Below, in pieces: positions 44,101 to 56,566 of a stretch of DNA of 64,000 nucleotides. Every line of letters begins with the position of its first letter. The first letter of the stretch is position 1. Source of the DNA: Anniella stebbinsi (Eukaryota > Chordata > Lepidosauria > Squamata > Anniellidae); NCBI GenBank assembly GCA_029215795.1, contig JARDYH010000002.1, positions 129,773,001-129,837,000 of the forward strand, given 5' to 3'. The notes beneath the pieces are model-generated. The model saw nothing but the letters and a program-made list of their open reading frames with translations, had not been told where the DNA came from and made no database searches. The position numbers and the translations under genes are program-made.

Positions 44101-47100
44101 CATAGCTGCTGGCTGAACCGTGTGTTTAATGTGACTTCTGAACTGGGCAAGCGTTTCCCGTGGATTCTACTGTGAATTGATAGCAAATATTTTTATTCAA
44201 ATCCCACTGCATGTGATGGGAGAACTAGTTGTTCAGTTCTGCTTTTTACATTCTCACAGATAGTTCCTGCTCTGCTAACAGAAGCTGGAATGGATTTGTT
44301 GGAAAATGCATCTTAAGCAAATTTTCCTAACCTGAGTTTGTTTGCAAAAATGTGAATCTCATTCAAACTTACCAGCATTCCTGGTCGTACATGCTGTTAA
44401 GTTCAAGACTTTTGGATGAAAAGCAGATGTAAAAGCCTTGCATTTGGGGGGGGGGGGGGGGAGGATACTCACATCTCAGTAATTCATCAAAAACTATTTT
44501 CCTCCTACAGTATCATCCAATATTAAAAGGGTAAAAGAATCAAATTCTGAAATGGGCTATTGAAAAAAATGAAGCTCTCCCTCCCCATTTTGAAGAAAAT
44601 AGGGGAACATACACCTGGAATGCTGGCGTTCTTTAAAGCAAATTCCTTGCAAATATGTTGAATATTAGAGCAACTCTGATATGCAGAGTGCGTGATTGCA
44701 GCTTGTACTTATGCAAGTGACTATTATATGGCTGGATATGCCTGAAGATCTGGGTTTTTTAAGCCCCAAAGTATGTCTTATGTATAGCATGGGTGGGCAA
44801 CACGCTGGCTGCATGCAGTCCTCACCAGACTGCCAAATTCAGCAGTTAATAATAATAACAAATAGGGTTAAGGGGACAACTTAAATGCTATAAAGTAATA
44901 AATGGGTTAAATTTGGCTTCCGATCAAGCTCAATTTGACCTGTTTCATGCTCGGTAGTGCTAAAATCACCATCCTCCATAAACTCCCTGTGTTTTGCTTT
45001 GTTTGGCTGTTATCCCATAGAGTGCAGCTATGGGGGGAAGTGTCCAGTGGGTGAAAATGCCCCCCAGACCCTCCGAAGTTATCCACCTCTGCTGTATTAG
45101 AAGGAGTTATTTCAAACACAGAGCTTGGTTTTAATATAGGCAGATGAAGAGGAGGAGCTTCACATGATTGATGGTGACATCATGTAAAAAGGTGGGATCA
45201 GAAGTGGATATTTGGCTTCTAAGAACTGAGCTATACAGTCAAGGAAGTCATATAGTGCAGTCCTCCTAGGGCTAGACCAGAAGGATCCCCCTGCCCCACA
45301 TTAACTTTCTCCCTGATGTGCATTCAGACATGCAATACTCTGCCTGCTTTCTGTGCTACCACAGAAGTCTTGGGAGGGCTTTGCCGCATGATTTTTCTGT
45401 ATTGCTAGCTAGCTCGGGCATCAGACCAGTTATACTGAAGCAATTCCATTGGTTCTTAGCACCCTAAGTTTGATATACAATATTGAATATTGAAGGTAAT
45501 CAGCTCTTTAATATAATCCAAAAGAGAATTATGTTCCCTTTTATTTGTACATGGAAACAGCTGGCTCTTTCTTTTGCCCCACTACAGGGATGATGATGTT
45601 CTTTTTGTATGTGAAGGAGAACCGTTTATTGGTAAGCATCCAGAGTTTTGATCAGTTGCTTTTTGCCTTGTGGAATTGTAGGTCAGAAAGTTCACAACAG
45701 CATTAAAAGTGTTTATGTACATTCCGTGTCTGCAGATCCCCAGACTGATGTAAACCCACCGGAAGCATTAACCGGATCTCATTCAGACTGGATAACGCTC
45801 AATGTCGGAGGACGGTACTTCACAACTACCCGGTAAGCACCTAGAGGACACCTTACTCTAAAGTTTACACTTTGGTGAAACAACACTTATTTTTTTAGAC
45901 CAAGCACTTCAACCAAATCACTGAGAAGACAGACAAAACCAATATTGATATTCCAGAAAGTGATGCCATCCCACTAAATTCAAGCTCAAAATTCCAGGCA
46001 GTACCTGGCAGTTTTTGACCTCTCTAGCAAAACCTCTTTATTCATTTTTTAAAAAGCATTATTTTCTTTTCTGTATAATTCTTTTGCCAATGGAGGTTTG
46101 TGATAAGATCACCAAATAAAAACTTAAACAGACAAATGTGTGCTGCAAACAAACAGGTCAAACAAATAATTCACAACCTGAATGCTATTCTAAAGATCAA
46201 GGGTTTCAACTTCATTCATTAATGCTTCTGTGTTGTTGCTTTTTCTCTAGGAGCACTTTAGTCAGTAAAGAACCTGACAGCATGCTGGCTCACATGTTTA
46301 AAGATAAAGGTCAGTATGGATTGCATTTTTTCTCAGTCAGTCCCTTTTGATCTGCTCTGTAGTGGTAGCTTCTCTCGAAGGTAGCAAACAGATGATGACA
46401 AAGGCATATTACAGTATTTCTTGGCCACCTCTGATTCATGATAAGCCGGTTAACTGTAATTGTAGCAGGGAGATTAGGTGTTCTCGCAAAGCCGAGTGGA
46501 TTGTTCTGAGAACCTGCACACCCAGTTTTCAAGCACAAGTATCTAGCCCCTGTTGTTACAGAGCAACATTTGCTCTGGCAATTTTGGGCCTGCTAGAAGC
46601 TCAAACGATTTTCCTGCCTGTCTTCAAGCAGCTAAAAGAAGAGCAGGTGGATTCCCCCTTTCCCCATTTTGTCGTTGCAACAGCCCTGCGAGGCAGATCT
46701 ACACTTTGGACTCTTTGTCCTTAGCACTTATTGACATACTTTGTTCTATAACAAAAAATGTAACCCTTTTTGTTAAGTTTGTAATAATGAAAGCTGATGT
46801 TTGGGTGATTCTCATCAGGTAGATTTTCAGGCTGAATTTCCAGATTGGTAACATTGGAAGGGGCCATTTAGGCCATTGAATCCAACTCCTTGCTCAATGC
46901 AGGAATCTATTTTAAAACATCCCTGACAGATGGCTTGAATCCCTCCAGTGATTGAGAGCCCAACCACCTTCCTAGGCCTTTGGTTTCATTATCTGATTCA
47001 ATATAGAACAGAACTTCTGTGTCTTCAGTGGTGTTTTACAAGGAGAGTTGAGCCATCTTTCCCTCTCTTGTGTTCTGCACCTGCTGCAAATTTCTTTTCT

Positions 47101-50100
47101 TCCTGTCCAGCTATAAAAGTCCGTAAGAGCCCTCTCCCAGATTGGATTTCACCAATCTACATCTCGCGGGTGTTGCTTATTGCAAGGTATAAATATACAT
47201 ACCTTTGGCCCGGTTGAGATGATCATGAGTGAACTGTGGCAGCGAGCCCGATGCTTGTGAGTTTCCTCTTCCCATCTCTGTGTGCAAGAGGGGGAAGAGG
47301 GAAGCTTCAGTTTCTGTTTACGTATGAACTTGAAGAAACTGTGGTTTATTCTAACACAGCCTAGTTTAAATAAACCAGGTTCAAACATAGGCAAAGCAGA
47401 AAGGGAGGGGGAATGCATGGGGCGGAGAATGTGGATAGGGAGACATTTTCCTCCTCTCAAAATACTGGGTGTTGTTTTCCAACAACTGGAGATGTTGAGG
47501 GAAGGGTGTTCAAACAAACCAAATGTTTCTGTTTTCACTAAATGAAAAATATAGATGTCTCTGTAACCCACATGCTTGAACTCGAATTTGAATCCAGATC
47601 TTAGCGGCAGCCCAACACTGTCATTTGTATTTTCTTAGGTCTTATTTTTAAAAAAAAATAAAGGGGCTGTTCTAGTAGTTTGGTCCGGTCTGTTTTGAAT
47701 AACTTCCAACTAGTGTAAAGTTGGCTCGTTGCAGTACAAATCTAATTTATGAAAGCATTTCAGAAAAATATGCATTGAATTTTTGTGTGGCACTTTCTGC
47801 TGGAAACAGATGCCTGGGGGAACAAGCGGGATCACAGGGGAGCCTTCCTAATTGACCGCAGTCCCGAGTACTTCGAACCGATTTTGAATTATTTGCGTCA
47901 TGGACAGCTCATTGTAAATGACGGCATTAATTTGCTAGGTATGTATCATCAGGGCACGGGCTCTCTAAGTCGTTGGGATTTGTTGGGATTTCAGTCAAAT
48001 GTTCTTGCACAAGCCAAAGGAGGCTGAGAGATGTTGCCGGTGTAGAGCAAGGTGCATTGTCAATTCTGAACACTGGCCCATTTTTATTTTTATTTTGTTT
48101 TTCCCCGGGAGGGGGGAGGAGTATGCCCAACAGACTTTGAAAGCCATACTGCATGGGATACAGGAGATCTGTTGTTGGATCACCTGACATCTTTTCTCAG
48201 ACATATAGTTCTATATAAATTCTCTATGAACTGAATTATAAATTTCTTAAAGTAGTTGCAGCGGTGAAAGAAGGGACTGGCTTAGGACAGTGATGACCGG
48301 GGAGGGATTAAACACTTTCCCACTGCCCTGTTTTGCTGCTCGAAAATTGTGCCCTAAAGCAATTAGTAGCTTTGCTGTAGGGGAGAAAATGAACGCTTCT
48401 TGTATTAGAAGCATCATTTTCCCAAATGAAAGAGAAAAAAAGATCTCATTATCCCCCCTCCTCCCCCGAAGCTGCCAGTAGGTCCGGTAGGGGTAGGAAG
48501 TTTCCTCTGCCCCCCTTCCAGTGGAACTACTGGCAGATTTGGGGGGAGGAGGGGGGATAATGAGATCTTGGGAATTGGGAAAGTGATGCTAGAGGAAAGG
48601 GTGAACTACCCCTTACCCTGCCCTCAATTCATGGCCTCTGTGGGTTCTTTCATTTTCCCAATTGAGTGAAAGAAAGATCTTGCCATGTCGTCGTCCCCCC
48701 CCACCTCCCCCAAAACTGCCAGTAGCTCCACTGGAGCGAACCTGTCTCCTCCACCTCCCTGCCCCATGGAACTACTGGCAGGTTAGGGGAGGAACATGCA
48801 ACGGGGCTCATTTTTCTCCCAATCTGAGAAATGGTGTTGGAGGAAAGGGTTAGCGACCCCCTCCTGTGCCCCACCACTACCCCGAATCGATTCATGGCCT
48901 CTGTGATTGCTTTCAAGCTTTTAGAGACGTCTGATCTGTTTGTAGCATTCCCACACCATGTGTAACATGGGCCCTTAATGGGTAGGAACCAGAGGAATGA
49001 GAACTTGGAATACAGCACCAGTAAATTCTGTGCCCGAGCTCCCCCGGACTCCAGTGGAACCAATACTTTCTCGCAAATGTTATTCATTTACTGTTCAGTT
49101 TATTAAAGGCTGGAATGATTGCTTGGGACATTCCTTTGAAGAGCCAGTCATGTGTGGCTGTAAGGAGGGACCTTTGCATCCTGCACTCCTAAATTTTGTC
49201 TGACTCCCCGCATTCCTCGTGGAAAAGAATGCTGTTTGTGTTGGAAGCACACCTGTCCTAAATTGGAGGACCCAGGGGATCCCTTGGCCATGAGCGCAAT
49301 CTCCTTTCCTCTTTCCCCAATCACATCCAGTACTGTCCACATCTGTTCAGCGTTTTTTTTATTAAGCTACGTGGCTCTTAGGGGATTGTTAAGGGATTCT
49401 GAGAATCATCTATTCTTCCCAAGAGAAGAGGTACCGCGGGTGGGCATAAAACGCAAACGTGTTGAATTGGTGCTGCGGTGGTGGCAGAGACTGGGTTTGG
49501 GGGCAGTGCACACATCATCCAGTGTTGTGTAGAAGCTAGAGCAGGGGTGGGGGACCTCGGGCCTGGGGGCCAAATGCAGACCTCCTAGGATCCCAATCCA
49601 GCCCTCTGGGATTCCCCATAAAGCCACGCCTTTTGCCCTGCGCCCACCCCCTTTTCCCTGCTGCCAGCCTTTGGGTGGGTTTCTCGGCTTTTGTCCATTC
49701 CCCATTCTCAAACATTGGACCTGTTCAGCTGACATTTCAGGGACTGTGATTAGCGAAACTAGTTCTCTGGAGTTTGCACTAACCACACACCATACTGTCA
49801 TACACGACACAGTAAGCCTGGCCCGTTTCCTGGTTTCCTAAACCACACACTAACCACAAATAGTTCAGCAGTGCTCCTGGGTCCTCCGAATGCTCTGCCC
49901 TGTATCCTAGCATCCTTTGCAGCCTGAGTGCCTGCCATTGTCGGGCAGCTTCTTTCATCCAATTCCATGCTATTTCTACCAAGTGTCTCAAGGCTTAGTT
50001 ACTGGCAGTAGGAGCTTTAAATTCAAAAATGTTGGTATCTTTGGTATTTGCCCCCCCCTTTGCCCCACCCACCACTGGCCTGTGGGCCCCAAGAGCATCT

Positions 50101-50924
50101 CCAAAACGGAATTTGACCCTCTGGCTGAGAGATGTTCAAACCCCACCCCCCAGGGTTAGAGCAACCTTTTCCAACCTGGTGTCCTCTAGGTGTTTTGGAC
50201 CACGATTCTCAGCATTCCTGACCATCAGCCATGCTGGCAAAGGCTCACAAGAGTTGAAGTCCAAAACATATGGAGGGCACCATTTTCGGGAAGGCTTCGT
50301 CAGTGTTGCACGTCACCTGAGGACACCCGAGGTCACAATGGTTTGGGACCAAGTTACTTGAAGGACCGCCTCCGCCCATATCAGCCTGCCCACACTTTAA
50401 GATCCGAAAGAGAGGCCCTTCTCATCTACCCGCCAGTGAGAGAAATTAGGTGGGTGATCACTCATGGGAGGGCCTTCTCTGTGGTGGCCCCACAACTTTG
50501 GAACAAGTTGCCATCAGAGGTCCTCTATGCTCTGTCATTGCAGGCTTTTAAAGAAGGTCTTGAAAACATGGTTTTTTTGTGACCTTCTCTTGATATGACT
50601 GCTGTTGTTGCTGCTGTCGTGCTGGTTTTATTGTTGGTTTTATTGCTGTTTTATTGTGTTTGTTTTACTGCTTTTAATATTTTAACTGTTTTTATGTATT
50701 TTAATTGCTGTAAGCACCCGGTGGGTGGGTGGGGGCTTCTGCCCTGAAAGGGAGCAAAGACACATTTTAAAGAAAGAAAGAAAGAAACCCTTGCTTTGGC
50801 CATGAAACAGATTGGGTGACTTTAGGCCAGTCACACACTCATCCTAACCCAGCCTCATAGGGTAGCACCTATCCATGTGTATCATTGTGTGAGTTCAGTC
50901 GAAGAAGGATGCAAGTAGCAATTG

Positions 50925-50969
<45 letters not shown>

Positions 50970-53900
50970 CTGATCTCTTAATCATGGTTGGGGGATCGTG
51001 ATGCTATGGAGATTCTTATATTCTCCTTCCCAACCTGCATTCACACACACACATTCTGCTCCTACTCACCTTAACCTTTTGAAGGTCAAAGCAGGAGACA
51101 TGATGATAGCTTATATTGGCACTGATCTTAACTAGCGTGTATGTTTTTACCTATTGCTACCTGTGTTGGGTCTTCTACCTGTAAATATTTTGGTAATTAA
51201 AACAGTAATTTCAAAACACCCTGACCCACCATGTTTAATGTTAAGCTGGCTTCGTTATTAATTAGGATCTTGAAAGTGCCTTCAAACCCTAATTTCAGCA
51301 AACTATGTTCAGCAAACCACGGTTAACACTCACCATGCCTAAGATCGGTACTGACGTAAGCCAGCAAGCGTTATGCGGAGGAAGGATTTGTGGGGATGGA
51401 GATCTTCGGCTATGGGGCGGTATATAAATGTAATAAATGATAATAATAATAATAAATAATAATAATAATAATAATTCTTGTCCTATGTTAAGTGTGTCTG
51501 ATGTTCTTCTAGGAGTCCTAGAGGAAGCCAGATTCTTTGGGATTGATTCACTGATTGAACATCTTGAAACAGCTATTAAGGTAACTAACTTTTGTTTCCC
51601 CCATGGGCATCAGAAAACATTCCAATTTTTTATTTTTTATTTAAATGGAACCTCCCCCCCGCCATTGCTAATGACATCAGTGTTCTCTGTTACTGCTTCT
51701 GTATGACTCGGAATGGCAAAGCCATTCCGTCACTCTTTACCATTGGCCATGCTGGCTGGCGGGGGCAGATGCGAGTAGCAATCGAAAACCATTGGGAGTT
51801 CTACAAGTTCTCCTCTGTCCCCAAGCCTGGTATAAATCCTCTCCCCCCACCCCCACCCCATTTCCCTACAGAACTCACAACCTGCAGAAGATCATTCTCC
51901 AATCTCCCGAAAGGAATTTGTCCGGTTCCTGCTTGCAACCTCCACCAAGTCAGAGCTACGCTGTCAGGTATCAAGACAAAATATTATGTGTGTGTGTGTG
52001 TGTGTGTGTGTACATGTGTTAGTGCTATTCTACACATTACCAGGTAATGTCTAAGGCAGCTTTCCCAGACTCGGTGCCTGCCAATGGTTCTGCACTGCAA
52101 CTCCCATCATTCCCATGCAGCATGACCAAAATAATCAGGGATGATGAATGCTTCCCATCGTTAAAAGCTCCTTTCATGCAGCTAGTTAGCATATGATGGG
52201 AGAGAGACGTTTCAAATCTTTATCTTTGATATGCTACCTATCTACATGCAGGGAGGTTTTTTTACACGAGGCAGCTTTCTTCATTCTGAGGTGGAGCAGT
52301 TCCAAATTCGGCCACTTTATTCTGCAGGAAAGGGTGTCTTATAGGACGAGGTGGCAGAGTTTTGAAAAGGCAGTAGGGGATCACAATTTTGGACACTCCC
52401 TACAAGTAGAAAACTAGCACAAAAGGGAGTGAGCTAGGCCGGAAGAATCATTTTCCCTGAAGTGCCAGGATGTTCCCCCCACTTCACTGCAAGAGGCATT
52501 CCTTCAAATAGTATAGGCATTTTATTCAATTTCATGTTTGATCAGTAACACTCTTTTATATTATTACCAATGAATGTGTAGTGGCTACTGGTGTTAAACT
52601 GGGAAGCACCCTGCAAATCAAAACCCATTTCGGCCACAAACACACTTGCTGGCTTTAAGCAAGCCATGAATTCTTGGCGTCAGCCATCTCCAATAAAGGG
52701 ACAATGCTGTCCTCTCTAACAGGGCAGCGGCTGTAAGGTTACTGAGCTCATGCAGGTAAAGTACTTCGAATGCTCTGAAGCATAGAAAGTAAAGCATGTT
52801 ACCAGACTGTTCTTGTTTCCTTCTTCAGGGTTTAAATTTCAGTGGGGCAGATCTCTCTCGCTTAGATCTCCGATACATCAACTTCAAGATGGCCAACTTG
52901 AGCCGATGCAGCCTGGCTCACGCCAACTTGTGCTGCGCAAATCTTGAACGAGCAGACCTCTCTGGATCAGTTCTAGATGTGAGTGTTGACTGGGCCTAAA
53001 AACTAAGGGAAATATACCTTTCTGTTTAGAACGATCATGTTTTTCCCTTTCTGTGTAAATTTTTGCAGATTTATCCTAGATATCTGTTTAATCGACTAAG
53101 ATGTATTTGATAGGATGTGAGCGAACTATTGTCTAGAATTTGAGCAGATGTCAAGTCAAATGGAATAGCTCAGTTCCAGCTTCAGTCTCCAGATAAGGCT
53201 GGGAAAAGACTCCTATCCGAAAACCTGGAGAGCCTCCGTCATTCAGTGTAGCCAGTATTGAGCTAGATGGTCCAGTGGTCTGACTCAGTATTAGGGAGCC
53301 TGTGTTGCACCTGTACATCAGGGGTGGGTAACCCGCAGCCCTCAGATGCGTTCCACGTGACTTACAAGCCTGGGAGAGCCCAGCTGATCATGCACCAGGA
53401 CAGCAACCGGACTGGGGTCATGGGCAGTGGGAAGAGACTCTAGCTCCCCCTCCCTCAGCAATCCAGTTCCCCCCGCATGTGTGGCCCCAACCCTCCATGC
53501 AACCTCGCATGTGGACCTCAGGGATTCTCCCACCCCACCCCACCATTTATCTGCAATAAAGTACAGCATATGCAAAGGAGATGGCACAGAATTGCCCTAC
53601 CCTGTTCCTGCTTTCAAGCTATAGGATTGAGCATGGCCAGAACCGAGAACCATTGCTCAGAGAGGATTACAGAGATTCTTTACCCTGTTCAGTAGAATAA
53701 GACAAGAACCAATGGCTTTTGAGTATGGGAATGTACAGTAAGCATTGTTCCATGGAGGCTGATGGCTCCGAACTCATTGGGCCTGTGAATGCATTCTGGC
53801 TTTTAATCAAAACCAGCCAGCATGCTAAAGGAGTTGTCCTTAGTGCTGAACCTATTTTGGGGGTAGGGTTCAGCAACTTGGATAGCTCCTTTCGATTTGT

Positions 53901-55179
53901 CAACTGGTTCTGGCTGTAGGAACAGTTCAGCAATAGCCTAGCTTGCCAATGAAAGTCTCCACCCGTGGAGGTTTTCAAGGAAAGGATATACAGGTATCTC
54001 CCCAACCTAAGAGAATCGCTTCTGGACCAGATGATGTTCTTTCTCCCTTCCAAGTACTATTCTGTCTACATCTCTCTTTGGCAGTGTGCCAACCTCCAAG
54101 GCGTAAAGATGCTTTGTTCTAATGCAGAGGGAGCATCACTGAAAGGATGCAATTTTGAGGATCCCTCCGGCCTTAAAGCTAATCTGGAAGGTAAATAAAC
54201 TACAAACCAACTACTTGGCTGCTTTTTCTTTATATGTTATACATGCTGTAGTGACAGAGAAGTCCTGATATTGCCTGAAGGGTTAGTAAAGACAAAATGA
54301 AGGGGTTTATTGACTATGATCTATGGATGGTCTTGTATGACGTTGAAGATGGATTTCTTCATAAATGTGCAGGAGGTCTGAGGACCAAGCCCAGGCATCT
54401 TCATCTTAAAATAATCCATTAACAGACTACGGGAAAGACCTCTGCCTGAAACCCTGGAGAGCTGCTCCCAGTCAGGCCAGACCAAACACTCCCCCAACCT
54501 GGCACTCTCCAGATGCCTTAGACTCCTGTCTGGGATGATGGGAGTTGTGGCCCAATCTGTATAGAGGGCACTAGGCTGGGGAATGCTGGAGTAGCCAACG
54601 CTGGGCTGGGTGGTCAATTGGCTTAATAAGTCAAGAGCACCCTGCATATTCTGGTTTTATTAACCACCATCCAAGCAGAGTTTCTTGTCTGGATGCAATG
54701 AGGCACCATTGCTTAATGCAAGCCAGGATCTCTGCACCACAGCCAACGGAAAAGGGGGTGGTATGGAGGCAAGGGAGATGTGAATGGCCATGGTGCTTGT
54801 TCCTGATTTCATAAAACCATGGCTTTTGTGTTCATATATGTAGCTCAGATAAAACCCCACACTCACTTGAGCAATTTCTGAATTGTGTGGATAATTTACA
54901 TCAGTCTTACCCTACCTAGAACCCTCCAGATGTATTGGACTGCAACTCCCATTATCCCTAGCCATGTTGGTTGGGATGATGGGAGTTGTAGCCCAACACA
55001 CCTGAAGGGTGCCAGGCTGATTTACATATTTCCTACCCTTGAGCTTCATCTCTCATTTTAATACACCTGTACTTTATTCTGTGTTTTGAATATTCTGGAT
55101 TTGTTAACTACCTACAGCTAAAATAAGCCACAGTTCCCTAAGTTTGGTGTGTGGACATGTGTGTGAGACAGGGATGGAT

Positions 55180-55221
<42 letters not shown>

Positions 55222-56532
55222 TAAATGGGCCTAACATTGTATTTCCTACTTTAGGTGCCAACTTGAAAGGTGTTGATATGGAAGGTAGTCAAATGACCGG
55301 CATTAATCTGAGAGTTGCAACTCTGAAAAATGCAAAGTTAAAGAACTGCAACCTGAGAGGAGCAACTCTGGCAGGAACTGACTTAGAGGTGAGTAACATT
55401 TTAGCTGCTGACCAGCAGTTGAGACAGCAAATCTCAGTTTGTCTCTGGTTCTCAGTGCTACTGAGTACATTTGCAGTTAACTACATTTTGCACTGCTGTG
55501 GAATGCTCTTCGCCTGTTAATTTGGAAGAGTTCTGGAAAGCTATAGGAAGAGGCCTCCCTTTGTACTTGTCATAAAAGACCAAACATTTGTCTATAAAAG
55601 TTTTCATCAGTTCTGTTCAGGTCTAACATTATTTAACATGAAATTAGTTTAGTTTGTTTTTTAATAGAGTGCTCTTCATCCTATTTGGATTTCAAGGCAC
55701 TGCCCAATCGATTTATGTCATAAAATAAAATGGTAAATAAAACCCTTAAAAGCAGAGCTGGAAATAAGGTGAATCTGCCAGGGTGAATTAAACTGGTGGT
55801 GGTTTTTTGCATAGTGCCAAAAGGATTGCAATGGTTTTGTTCCAGAGTTTATCATCTTACAGTGAATCCATTGAAATTAATGGGACTAGCTTGCCCCATT
55901 GGATTCATTGGGCCTACTCTAAGCAGGATTAAATCTGGATCCAGTCTAATGTATTTATTTATGTAACACCATCAATGTGCATAACCTTTTAGAAGAACGA
56001 GGAGGATTGCAAGGAACTTGCAGTCTAGAATTTGACCCTACAGGCGGTAACAGAGAGGGGCATGGGGAGATGGAGGCAAGAATAAATGGGGGAAGAAGAT
56101 CCATTCAGTTAACTTCCACTTGCTCGGGCGTATTTAAGTTTGGGGACACATTGGTTGTGCTGAAGGTTTCGTAGGAAATGCAAGTTTTAAGAAGGGGCTT
56201 GAAGGAAGATAGCATCCTGCAGTCCCAGGCATCAGGGGCAGCAAGGGAATAGGAGTGGTTGAAGGTGGTGGAGCAGCAAAAGTCTCAGGCAGGGGTGTGA
56301 TACGATACAAAAGTAGAGAGAAAAGTGGGGCACATGTTTGTGGAGGGCTTTGGCAGTATAGATGAGGAGGAGGCGAGAGAATACAGGCAACTGTGCCAGC
56401 CCAACAATCGGATGGCTTCTGTCAGCCTTTCCCCCCCAGTCTGAGGGAAGTTGGGAGACATGTCTGGAGGGTGTAAGGTTGGAGAAGGCTGGCGCCACTT
56501 CTCATTTATAGCATGGAAGCAGTTAGAGGTGG

Positions 56533-56566
<34 letters not shown>

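Noticed and set aside
50029..50582. A 130-codon ORF with a plausible protein-like stretch
   Set aside because: The second half is the C-terminus of a LINE ORF2 (GRAFSVVAPQLW) followed by its 3' tail.
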